A DNA stretch of 6,177 bases, from NCBI GenBank assembly GCA_902796785.1, contig CADBQJ010000241.1:1-6177 (forward strand), given 5' to 3'. This document shows positions 1 to 5,933 of the stretch, in pieces. This stretch comes from Fibrobacter succinogenes. Its GTDB lineage: Bacteria > Fibrobacterota > Fibrobacteria > Fibrobacterales > CADBQJ01. A program made the translations under genes and the position numbers. Each line of letters opens with the position of its first letter. The stretch's first letter is position 1. The notes under the pieces are model-generated. The model worked only from the letters and a program-made list of their open reading frames with translations. It had not been told where the DNA came from and searched no databases.

Positions 1-452
1 CCCTCTTCCTGGAGGTCGCGCAGCCCGGCCCCGGAGAGGAGCGAGGGGTCGGCGCCCCAGGCCCGGAGGATCTGGAAGACCAGGCCGGTGGTGGTCGACT
101 TGCCGGAGGTGCCGGAGACGGCGACGGTGCGGTGGCTCGAGCAGAGCCAGGCCAGCGCGTCGGAGCGGTGGACCACCTCGCAGCCCAGCTCCCGGGCCTT
201 CAGCAGCTCGGGGTGGTCGGCCTCGATGGCGGTGGAGACGACGACGGTGCGGATCCCGGCGTCGAGGCCCGAGGCGTCCTGCGGGAAGCAGCGCACGCCG
301 GCCTTCTCCAGCCCGCGGCGGACGGGCGAATCGGCGTCGCGCGCGAAGTCGCGGTCCGAGCCCGAGACGGCCTCGCCCTTGAAGGCGAGCATCTGCGCGA
401 TGGCGCTCATTCCGGTGCCGCCCACTCCGATGAAGAACCAGGGACCTTTCAT
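1..452 (-). CDS. murC: MurC-like UDP-N-acetylmuramate ligase, N-terminal part (partial, runs off left edge)
   Basis: Mur ligase that would add an amino acid (L-Ala for MurC) or a peptide (Mpl) to UDP-N-acetylmuramate in the cytoplasm, a step of peptidoglycan synthesis or recycling. Only the first 150 residues are in the window; the ATP-binding centre and C-terminal domain lie beyond base 1. Residues 8-32 show the N-terminal Rossmann signature IGVGGTGMSAIA followed by VSGSD, typical of MurC/Mpl. Residues 114-122 are the ATP P-loop GTSGKSTTT, where the usual MurC form is GTHGKTTT. The ATG at 452 overlaps the rluD stop (ATGA, 449-452) and has a good ribosome site, GAGGAG at 458-463, five bases away. 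It is the fifth gene of the minus-strand operon. MurC and Mpl cannot be separated with certainty from this fragment; assignment to the Mur ligase family is secure. Confidence 0.85.
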   Translation of the reverse strand, partial: MKGPWFFIGVGGTGMSAIAQMLAFKGEAVSGSDRDFARDADSPVRRGLEKAGVRCFPQDASGLDAGIRTVVVSTAIEADHPELLKARELGCEVVHRSDALAWLCSSHRTVAVSGTSGKSTTTGLVFQILRAWGADPSLLSGAGLRDLQEE

Positions 453-1438
453 GCCTTCTCCTCGAGACTCGCGGCGCGCCGCAGGAATTCGCGGGCCGCC
501 TCCATTTCGGCGTCGGGTTCGGCGCGGAACTCCATCCGCTTGCCGGTCGACGGGTGGACCAGCCCCAGCTCCACGGCCTGGAGCGCCTGCGAGCCGCAGA
601 TCGAGAGCAGCGGCCGAAGCTGCGCGCGGACCATGGGCTGCAGCTGCGCCAGGGCGGAGTCGCGCCCGCCGTAGAGCGGGTCGCCCAGCACGGGGTGCCG
701 CGCGTGGGCCAGGTGCACGCGGATCTGGTGGGTGCGCCCCGTCTCGAGCCGCAGCTCCCATTCGGTCAGCGAACCCCACCGCTCGACGATCCGGAAGCGC
801 GTGCGGGCCGGCTTCCCCTCGTCGCAGACGCGCATCTTCAGGCGGTTGCGCGGGTCGCGGCCGACGTTCCCCTCGAGCGTCCCCTCGTCCTCGTCCGCGT
901 CGCCCCAGGCGATGGCGCGGTAGAGCCGGTGCAGCTCGCGGGTGCGCAGCTGCTCGGCCAGCGAGCGGTGGGCGCGGTCGTTCTTGGCGGCAACCATCAG
1001 CCCCGAGGTGTCCTTGTCGAGGCGGTGGACGATGCCCGGGCGGAGCGGCCCGTTGACCGAGCTCAGGTTCTCCCTGCAGCGGTGGAGGAGCCCGGCGGCC
1101 AGCGTCCCCTCCGAGATGCCGCTGCCGGGATGGACCACCAGCCCCTTGGGCTTGTTCAGCACCAGGATGTCGTCGTCCTCGTAGACGACGTCGAGCGGGA
1201 TCGGCTCGGGCTTCAGTTCGCTGTCGGGCCTGCTCGGGACTTCGGAGACCTCGACGACGTCGCCCGCGCGGAGCGGGGCGTTCTTCTTCAGCGCCTTTCC
1301 GGCGCGGAGCACCAGGCCCGACTCGAACCAGGACTGGACGTCGGTGCGCGACCATTCGTCGCGGAGCGCGTTCTGCAGAAAGCGGTCCGCCCGCGTCCCG
1401 TCGGAGTCGTCATCCACGCGGAATTCGAGCGCGCTCAT
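449..1438 (-). CDS. rluD: 23S rRNA pseudouridine synthase, RluD/RluA family
   Basis: Isomerises uridines to pseudouridine in large-subunit rRNA; RluD of E. coli acts on helix 69 (1911, 1915, 1917). The protein is 329 residues, close to the usual 320-330. An S4-type RNA-binding domain occupies roughly residues 14-75 and the catalytic domain follows from about 83. The family signature HRLDKDTSGL at 138-147 contains the catalytic aspartate D141. RTHQIRVH at 235-242 and HPVLGDPLYG at 248-257 are further family motifs. The start at 1438 is chosen because the S4 domain begins just after it and it overlaps the lspA stop by ATGA (1435-1438). The frame stays open upstream to about 1840, but that stretch lies inside lspA and looks non-coding. 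The stop likewise overlaps the next gene by ATGA. Substrate specificity among RluA-family members (RluC, RluD) is inferred from the S4 domain and length, not proven. Confidence 0.93.
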   Translation of the reverse strand: MSALEFRVDDDSDGTRADRFLQNALRDEWSRTDVQSWFESGLVLRAGKALKKNAPLRAGDVVEVSEVPSRPDSELKPEPIPLDVVYEDDDILVLNKPKGLVVHPGSGISEGTLAAGLLHRCRENLSSVNGPLRPGIVHRLDKDTSGLMVAAKNDRAHRSLAEQLRTRELHRLYRAIAWGDADEDEGTLEGNVGRDPRNRLKMRVCDEGKPARTRFRIVERWGSLTEWELRLETGRTHQIRVHLAHARHPVLGDPLYGGRDSALAQLQPMVRAQLRPLLSICGSQALQAVELGLVHPSTGKRMEFRAEPDAEMEAAREFLRRAASLEEKA

Positions 1439-1986
1439 GGCTTTTCCGCTTCGCGCTTCTTCCGCTTGAGGAACACGGGGGCCAGGAGGATCAGCCCCAC
1501 GCCCGCCAGCACGCAGACGTCGGCGACGTTGAAGGTGGGCCAGCGCCGGAGCGCCCAGCTCCCGATCGCGACGTCGGGGAAGTCCCAGTCGACGAAGTCG
1601 ATCACCTTGCCCAGGCGCGCGCGGTCGACCAGGTTGCCGACGGCCCCGGCCAGGACGAGGATCACGCCGCTCCGCGACATCCGGTCGGCGGGGTCGATGC
1701 GCCGGTAGAACCAGCAGAGGAGGGTGACGGCCGCCGCGCCCAGCAGCATGTAGAAGAGCGTCTGCGGCATCCAGGGGAGGACGTCCTGCGGGCGGAGCGA
1801 GAAGGCGGAGCCCTCGTTGAAGGCGAGCTCGAAGCGCCACAGGTCGCCGATCACGTCGATGTGGTCGAAGCGCGGCACCCCCTGGAAGCGCACGTAGGCC
1901 CAGATCTTGGTGGCCTGGTCGAGGAGGAGCGCGACGAAGAAAAGCGCCAGGTGGCGTGGCTCGATGCCGAGGCGTCGGAGGATCAT
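1435..1986 (-). CDS. lspA: Lipoprotein signal peptidase (signal peptidase II)
   Basis: Aspartyl membrane protease that removes the signal peptide from diacylglyceryl-modified prolipoproteins in the inner membrane. It has 183 residues, slightly longer than the usual 160-170. Four hydrophobic segments are visible, near 12-30, 76-93, 106-120 and 155-173. Conserved motifs in order are DQATK (23-27), FNEGSAFS (56-63), GAVGNLVDR (114-122) and FNVAD (152-156). The catalytic aspartate pair is D121 and D156. The C-terminus is a short basic tail (KRKKREAEK). The ATG at 1986 overlaps the squalene synthase stop by ATGA (1983-1986); only a run of G (GGGGGG, four bases away) can serve as ribosome site, so coupled translation is likely. 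Placement directly before rluD matches the common bacterial lspA-rluD order. Identification is secure. Confidence 0.96.
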   Translation of the reverse strand: MILRRLGIEPRHLALFFVALLLDQATKIWAYVRFQGVPRFDHIDVIGDLWRFELAFNEGSAFSLRPQDVLPWMPQTLFYMLLGAAAVTLLCWFYRRIDPADRMSRSGVILVLAGAVGNLVDRARLGKVIDFVDWDFPDVAIGSWALRRWPTFNVADVCVLAGVGLILLAPVFLKRKKREAEKP

Positions 1987-3062
1987 CGGACCCCCCGGAC
2001 GGCGCGCAGCGCGGCGTACTGCCTGCGGAGGAGCCCGTTGCTCCAGACGGTCAGCGTGGTGCGGCGCACGATCGCCTTCACCTCCTTGCGCGTGATCTTC
2101 ACCTTCTTCTCGCCGAGGACCTGCGCGTCGCGGGAGACCCGCTGCAGCGTCGCGGCGGCCATGAAGAGCGCCCAGAGGCAGAAGAGGCGGATGCGGGGCT
2201 CCAGGCGGGGCAGGAGCAGCGTGTATTCGAAGCCGCGGTCGAGGTGCTCGAGCGCCTTCGCGGAGAGCTCGCGCATGACGGCCATCGCGCCTTCGCGGTT
2301 TTCGGCGTCGAACATCGTCTTCGACGAGACGCCGTGCGCCGCGCAGAGCTCCTCGGGGAGGAAGCTGATGCCGCGCCGCGAGTCCTCCTCGGCGTCCTTG
2401 ACGATGTTGACCAGCTGGAGCCCCTCGCCGAAGTCGATCGCGCGGGCGCGCAGCGCGTCGGCCCGGGCGGCCCCGACCAGGGGGGAGTGGTCGACGAAGA
2501 TCTCGGTGAGCATCACCCCCACCACGCCGGCCACGAAGTAGCAGTAGCGGTCCAGCTCGCGCACGTCGCGCAGGCCGCCCCAGGTCCCCGCCTCGGGCTG
2601 GCGCAGGGCGAATTCGCCCATTCCGGCGCTCATTTCGCGCACGCAGTCCGAGACGTGGGCGACGGTCCGCTCGGGAAGGTCGTCCAGCAGCCCCAGCAGC
2701 CAGCGGGGATGGGCGCTGAGGAACTCGGAGTCCTCCGCGCTGTCCCTCCACGATCCGGGAAGCCCGTCGACGAAGAGGCGCGCCGCGGCCTCGCGGTCCG
2801 CGCCGGGGAGGAAGATCGCGGCGTAGAGCTCCAGCAGCCGCTTCTTCTCGGCGCCGGGGAGCCGCGCGTCGTCCTCGACGGTGTCGGCGACGCGCAGGAA
2901 GAGGTAGGCCAGGAGCACCGCCCGGCGCACCGGCCCGGGGAGCACGCCGATGCAGAGCGCGAAGGTCCTCGACACGCGGACGAGCATCTCGTCGGCGTAG
3001 GCGCGGGGCTGCGCGCAGGCGTCCTTTTCGAGGTCGATGCCGAATCTGGCGCGGTCGATCAT
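1983..3062 (-). CDS. Squalene synthase (SQS type, squalene/phytoene synthase family)
   Basis: Predicted to condense two farnesyl diphosphates head-to-head via presqualene diphosphate and, with NADPH, reduce this to squalene. The 359-residue protein has SRTFALCIGVLP at 31-42 (substrate region of the family), the first aspartate-rich motif DTVED at 60-64, YCYFVAGVVG at 173-182, and the second motif NIVKDAEED at 219-227. GEKKVKITRKEVKAIV at 317-332 resembles the corresponding C-terminal stretch of squalene synthases. DTVED is the form of single-enzyme squalene synthases rather than the HpnC/HpnD pair. Unlike eukaryotic SQS there is no hydrophobic C-terminal anchor; the end is basic (RRQYAALRAVRGVR). 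The start at 3062 overlaps the upstream membrane-protein stop (ATGA, 3059-3062) and is preceded by GGGGAAG. No squalene-hopene cyclase is in the window, so the fate of squalene is unknown. A phytoene or dehydrosqualene synthase is the main alternative. Confidence 0.85.
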   Translation of the reverse strand: MIDRARFGIDLEKDACAQPRAYADEMLVRVSRTFALCIGVLPGPVRRAVLLAYLFLRVADTVEDDARLPGAEKKRLLELYAAIFLPGADREAAARLFVDGLPGSWRDSAEDSEFLSAHPRWLLGLLDDLPERTVAHVSDCVREMSAGMGEFALRQPEAGTWGGLRDVRELDRYCYFVAGVVGVMLTEIFVDHSPLVGAARADALRARAIDFGEGLQLVNIVKDAEEDSRRGISFLPEELCAAHGVSSKTMFDAENREGAMAVMRELSAKALEHLDRGFEYTLLLPRLEPRIRLFCLWALFMAAATLQRVSRDAQVLGEKKVKITRKEVKAIVRRTTLTVWSNGLLRRQYAALRAVRGVR

Positions 3063-3610
3063 CGGGCTTCCCCGTCGGAGAGTTCGGGCAGGGCCCGCTT
3101 TCCGGCGAGCATCAGCAGGAAGAAGCCCCGTTCGTCGGCGCGCAGCATCAGCTGCTGGTGTTCCCACGAGACCAGGTTCTTCACCTCGGCCTCGGTCACC
3201 TTCTTGGCCGTCTTCTGGGCCAGGTCGAAGTGGTCGCGCAGGCGGTCGAAGTAGAGGGTCGCCTGCTGGGAGTAGCGGCGGCGCTGCAGGCGCTTCTTCA
3301 GCAGCCAGACCAGCAGCGAGGAGACGACGAGCAGCGGCGGGAAGGCCAGCGGCCATTCGGGGAACCAGCCGGCCCAGACCGCTCCGGCCGTGACGACGGC
3401 CGTCAGGCAGTGGAGGACCTTGTGGAGGGGGCGCCAGAGGGCGCGCCTCCGGTTCCAGCGGATCGGCACGTAGATCCAGAGCTTGCCCTGGTCGATCTTC
3501 TTCTCCAGATAGCCGCAGAAGCCGATGGAGAGGTTCCACCAGACGAGAGCGGCCCAGAAGGGGAGGGCGATCAGGAGAGCGGCCCAGCTCGGATCAATCC
3601 TGAAATCCAT
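3059..3610 (-). CDS. Uncharacterised three-helix membrane protein, first gene of the operon
   Basis: I do not recognise this 183-residue protein. What can be seen: three hydrophobic segments at about 9-30, 65-83 and 88-104, rich in Trp; a basic loop at 51-60 (RWNRRRALWR); a strongly basic stop-transfer stretch KKRLQRRR at 105-112, which places the C-terminal part in the cytoplasm; and a soluble, charged, probably helical tail (113-183) containing YFDRLRDHFDLAQKTAKK. There is no cleavable signal peptide or catalytic signature. It begins at ATG 3610 and its stop overlaps the squalene synthase start by ATGA. GGAGG at 3612-3616 sits only one base before the ATG, too close for a normal ribosome site, and a good -10 (TATACT) lies just before it. 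By position it leads the operon. A role as membrane scaffold or partner of the downstream squalene synthase is a guess from coupling only. Confidence 0.8.
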   Translation of the reverse strand: MDFRIDPSWAALLIALPFWAALVWWNLSIGFCGYLEKKIDQGKLWIYVPIRWNRRRALWRPLHKVLHCLTAVVTAGAVWAGWFPEWPLAFPPLLVVSSLLVWLLKKRLQRRRYSQQATLYFDRLRDHFDLAQKTAKKVTEAEVKNLVSWEHQQLMLRADERGFFLLMLAGKRALPELSDGEAR

Positions 3611-3617
3611 GCCTCCA

Positions 3618-3623
3618 AGTATA
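3618..3623 (-). promoter_or_regulatory. Putative -10 element (TATACT) of the minus-strand operon
   Basis: TATACT on the minus strand matches the sigma-70 -10 consensus at five of six positions and ends seven bases before the ATG at 3610. This spacing would start transcription at or within a base or two of the start codon, so the mRNA would have almost no leader. There is no recognisable -35. It is the only good -10 seen directly upstream of the five-gene operon. Confidence 0.4.
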
Positions 3624-3678
3624 GAATTTTGCCCTTCCGCCGCGCGGTCCGCCTTTCGGGGGCGGCGCTCCGTGTTTT

Positions 3679-3684
3679 TATTTT
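3679..3684 (+). promoter_or_regulatory. Putative -10 element (TATTTT) of dnaA, leaderless geometry
   Basis: TATTTT fits TANNNT and lies six bases before the dnaA ATG (3691), so transcription would begin at about the A of the start codon. No Shine-Dalgarno-like sequence is found within 20 bases upstream of the ATG, which favours a leaderless message. No clear -35 is visible. An alternative -10, TAGAAT at 3622-3627, would give a leader of nearly 60 bases containing a short GC hairpin (3649-3665). Confidence 0.35.
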
Positions 3685-3690
3685 CTGGCC

Positions 3691-5061
3691 ATGTCCTCCA
3701 CAGACCCCATCATCTGGAACGAATGGATCGAGCGCCTCCGCGGGCAGCTCTCGCCGGAGATCTTCAACCGCCACTTTTCCGGAATGGAGCTGGTCGGCAT
3801 CAGCGGCGACTGCCTGAAGGTCGCCCTCCCCGCCGGCGCCGACCTCGCGACGCTCTCGCGGGCCTACGGCGGCATCCTCGACCTCACCTGGAGCGAGGCC
3901 GTCGGCAAGGACCAGCGCGTGGAGCTCGCCGTCGGCGGAGCGCACGCCGCCCCCGAGCCCTCTCCGGCGGCCGAGGCCGCCGACTTCATCCCCGGCGTCT
4001 CGCTCAACCCCGACTTCACCTTCGAGACCTTCGTCGAGGGGAACAACAACAGCTACGCGGTGGCCGCGGCGCACAGCGTCGCGGAGCAGCCCGGCGGCCC
4101 CTTCAACCCGCTCCTGATCTACGGCGGCTCCGGCCTGGGCAAGACCCACCTCCTGCACGCCATCGGCAACGCCATCCACGCCCGGTTCCCCGAGAAGACG
4201 ATCCGCTGCATCACCGCGAACGACTTCAGCCGCGAATACGTCGACAACATCCGCCGCTCCGACAACGAGAACATGCGCCGCTCCGACGGGTCGCGCCCGG
4301 TCCGCCCCATCGACGAGATGGACGACTTCTACCGCCACAAGGTCGACGTGCTGCTGATGGACGACATCCAGTTCCTCGCCAGCGGGGAGGCGACGCAGAT
4401 CCAGCTCTTCCACATCTTCAACGAGCTCTACGGCTCGCGCAAGCAGATCGTCCTCACCAGCGACAAGCCCGTCTCCGAGCTGGAGGGGCTCGAGGAGCGG
4501 CTCGTCACGCGGTTCCAGGGCGGGCTGAGCCTCGACGTGCAGCCGCCGGACGTGGAGATGCGCGAGGCGATCCTGCGCAACAAGCTCCAGCGGATGGACC
4601 GCGACCTGAGCGACGAGATCATCCGCGCCATCGCCATGCGCGTGGCCCCCAACATCCGCATGCTCGAGCAGGTGCTCCGCCAGCTGCTATTCGCGGCCAC
4701 CTGCAACAAGTGCGACATCACCCCCGAGCTGGTCGACAAGGTGCTCGGCAGCATCGGGCAGAGCGCGCGCGGGCCGGTCACCGCGAGCCAGATCCTCGGC
4801 GCCGTCTGCGCCGAGTTCCACATCGACGAGTCGCGCATCCTCGAGAAGGGGCGCGGGACGCAGGAGGCCGCGGGCGCCCGCATGGTCGCCATGTACCTCA
4901 TGCGCAAGCTCACCAAGATGAGCCTGAAGTCGGTGGGGAACTACTTCAGCGGGCGCGACCACTCCACCGTGGTCTCCGCGGTCAACAACGTCGAAAAGTC
5001 GCTCGAGGCGGATCCCGGGCTGCGGCGCAGCGTCGACAACCTGATGGCCAGGCTGCGCTAG
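3691..5061 (+). CDS. dnaA: Chromosomal replication initiator DnaA (divergent)
   Basis: AAA+ ATPase that binds DnaA boxes and melts the replication origin. It has 456 residues, the usual length. Domain I is about 1-78, a short Ala/Pro linker 83-97, the AAA+ domain about 106-335 and the DNA-binding domain IV about 361-456. Visible motifs: NPDFTFETFVEG (106-117), Walker A GGSGLGKT (145-152), Walker B VLLMDD (220-225), the arginine-finger region EERLVTRF (268-275, R274), the sensor II region NIRMLEQVL (321-329, R323), and the domain IV signature SGRDHSTV (420-427). Two oddities: about 16 extra residues (around 188-212) before Walker B, including a repeated RRSD; and a basic-poor loop KGRGTQEAAGAR (386-397) where DnaA usually has a Lys/Arg-rich stretch. 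The ATG at 3691 has no ribosome site. dnaN does not follow; prmA converges on it, sharing the CTAG at the stops. The family call is certain; its box specificity is not. Confidence 0.96.
   Translation: MSSTDPIIWNEWIERLRGQLSPEIFNRHFSGMELVGISGDCLKVALPAGADLATLSRAYGGILDLTWSEAVGKDQRVELAVGGAHAAPEPSPAAEAADFIPGVSLNPDFTFETFVEGNNNSYAVAAAHSVAEQPGGPFNPLLIYGGSGLGKTHLLHAIGNAIHARFPEKTIRCITANDFSREYVDNIRRSDNENMRRSDGSRPVRPIDEMDDFYRHKVDVLLMDDIQFLASGEATQIQLFHIFNELYGSRKQIVLTSDKPVSELEGLEERLVTRFQGGLSLDVQPPDVEMREAILRNKLQRMDRDLSDEIIRAIAMRVAPNIRMLEQVLRQLLFAATCNKCDITPELVDKVLGSIGQSARGPVTASQILGAVCAEFHIDESRILEKGRGTQEAAGARMVAMYLMRKLTKMSLKSVGNYFSGRDHSTVVSAVNNVEKSLEADPGLRRSVDNLMARLR
4252..4299 (+). repeat. dnaA: Imperfect tandem repeat (24-bp period) inside dnaA
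   Basis: The 12 bases CGCCGCTCCGAC occur at 4252-4263 and again identically at 4276-4287, exactly 24 bases (eight codons) apart. The units encode RRSDNENM (188-195) and RRSDGSRP (196-203). The remaining 12 bases of each unit have diverged. The repeat lies in the segment that is longer than in typical DnaA proteins, so an old in-frame duplication may account for part of the insertion. Confidence 0.6.
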
Positions 5062-5921
5062 GGCCTCCAGTCGCGGGTCTTGCGGGCCGCCACGGCCCAC
5101 CATTCGCCCTCTTCGCGCTCCTCGAGCGTCTCCAGGCCCGCCTCGGCGAACCAGTCGAGCACGATCTGCCTTTCCGAGGCCAGCTGGCCGCTGAAGATCA
5201 GGACGCCGTCCATGGCCAGGCGCTCCATCATCGCCTCGCGCAGCGGCCAGAGCTCGGTGCGGATCATGTTGCAGACCACGAGGTGGAACGGGCGGTCGGC
5301 GCGGAGGGCCTCCAGCGGCGCGAGGGCGGCGCGGGGCTCGCCGAAGCCGTTGTTCCTCCAGTTCTCGCGGAGGCTCTCCAGGCAGAGCGGGTCGATCTCG
5401 GTGCCGATCGGGTCGGCGCCCATGTGGCGGGCGTACATCGCCAGGATGCCGGTCCCCGTCCCCACGTCGAGCACGCGGCAGGGGCGGACGGCGGGCAGGT
5501 GCCGCTCCATGAGGAGCGCGGCCAGGCGGGTGGACTCGTGGTGGCCGGTGCCGAAGGCCATCTTCGCCTCGATCACCAGGTCGAGCGTGTTCAGCCGCGG
5601 GGGAGTCTCGACCCACGGCGGGCGCACGCGCAGGTGCGGCGTGACCTCGATCGGGTGCTGCTGCGAGCGCCACCAGACGTCCCAGTCGCGGTCGGGGGCC
5701 GAGCCGGTGGCGCAGGGGAGCGTCGGGAGGGTGGAGGCCAGGTGCTCGATCAGCTCCTTCGAGTCGTCGCTCACCCGCAGGATCCGGCGCGAGGGATCGC
5801 CCGGGACGTCCACCTCCTCCACGGCCGGGGCGCCGGCCTGGAAGAGCCTCCAGGAGTTCAGTTCGGTCTCTTCGACGGGGGTGACGTACTCCACCCAGTA
5901 GTAGTCGCGGTCTTTCGCCAT
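5058..5921 (-). CDS. prmA: Ribosomal protein L11 methyltransferase
   Basis: SAM-dependent class I methyltransferase predicted to methylate ribosomal protein L11 in the cytoplasm. The 287 residues match the usual 290 or so. The N-terminal substrate-recognition domain spans about 1-90 and the Rossmann methyltransferase domain about 110-285. Motifs: AFGTGHHEST (122-131, usually AFGTGTHPTT), the SAM loop LDVGTGTG (151-158), the acidic residue in GTEIDP (D177), and VVCNMI (215-220), corresponding to the catalytic-loop VANI motif of the family. The start at 5921 is the first ATG and gives a full-length N-terminus. AGGGA lies one base before it, too near for a normal ribosome site, while TAGCTT lies six bases before it. 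It converges on dnaA and is divergent from the polyprenyl synthase gene. The two motif substitutions are conservative; a related protein methyltransferase remains possible but less likely. Confidence 0.9.
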   Translation of the reverse strand: MAKDRDYYWVEYVTPVEETELNSWRLFQAGAPAVEEVDVPGDPSRRILRVSDDSKELIEHLASTLPTLPCATGSAPDRDWDVWWRSQQHPIEVTPHLRVRPPWVETPPRLNTLDLVIEAKMAFGTGHHESTRLAALLMERHLPAVRPCRVLDVGTGTGILAMYARHMGADPIGTEIDPLCLESLRENWRNNGFGEPRAALAPLEALRADRPFHLVVCNMIRTELWPLREAMMERLAMDGVLIFSGQLASERQIVLDWFAEAGLETLEEREEGEWWAVAARKTRDWRP

Positions 5922-5927
5922 GTCCCT

Positions 5928-5933
5928 AAGCTA
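5928..5933 (-). promoter_or_regulatory. prmA: Putative -10 element (TAGCTT) of prmA
   Basis: TAGCTT on the minus strand fits TANNNT and ends six bases before the prmA ATG, the same geometry as the element before dnaA. No -35 is seen. The match to consensus is weak in itself; the repeated position before the start codon is what makes it worth listing. Confidence 0.25.

Noticed and set aside
1439..1840. An N-terminal extension of the RluD frame into lspA.
   Set aside because: The stretch is Arg/Pro-rich and has no domain; the RluD S4 domain begins right after the ATG at 1438, which overlaps the lspA stop.
1956..3254. A plus-strand reading frame of over 400 codons antisense to squalene synthase.
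   Set aside because: Low-complexity composition and complete overlap with a gene carrying family motifs.
3649..3665. Inverted repeat CCGCC / GGCGG with a seven-base loop upstream of dnaA, as a terminator.
   Set aside because: Only five base pairs, and no T tract directly after it on either strand; such GC repeats are common by chance here.
3694..3702. TCCTCCACA, seven of nine bases of the DnaA box TTATCCACA, at the start of dnaA.
   Set aside because: A single degenerate site inside coding sequence, with the AT half wrong; no cluster. A weaker six-of-nine match at 3673-3681 was set aside as well.
5040..5080. A bidirectional terminator between dnaA and prmA.
   Set aside because: The genes overlap and no stem with a T run is visible around the stops.
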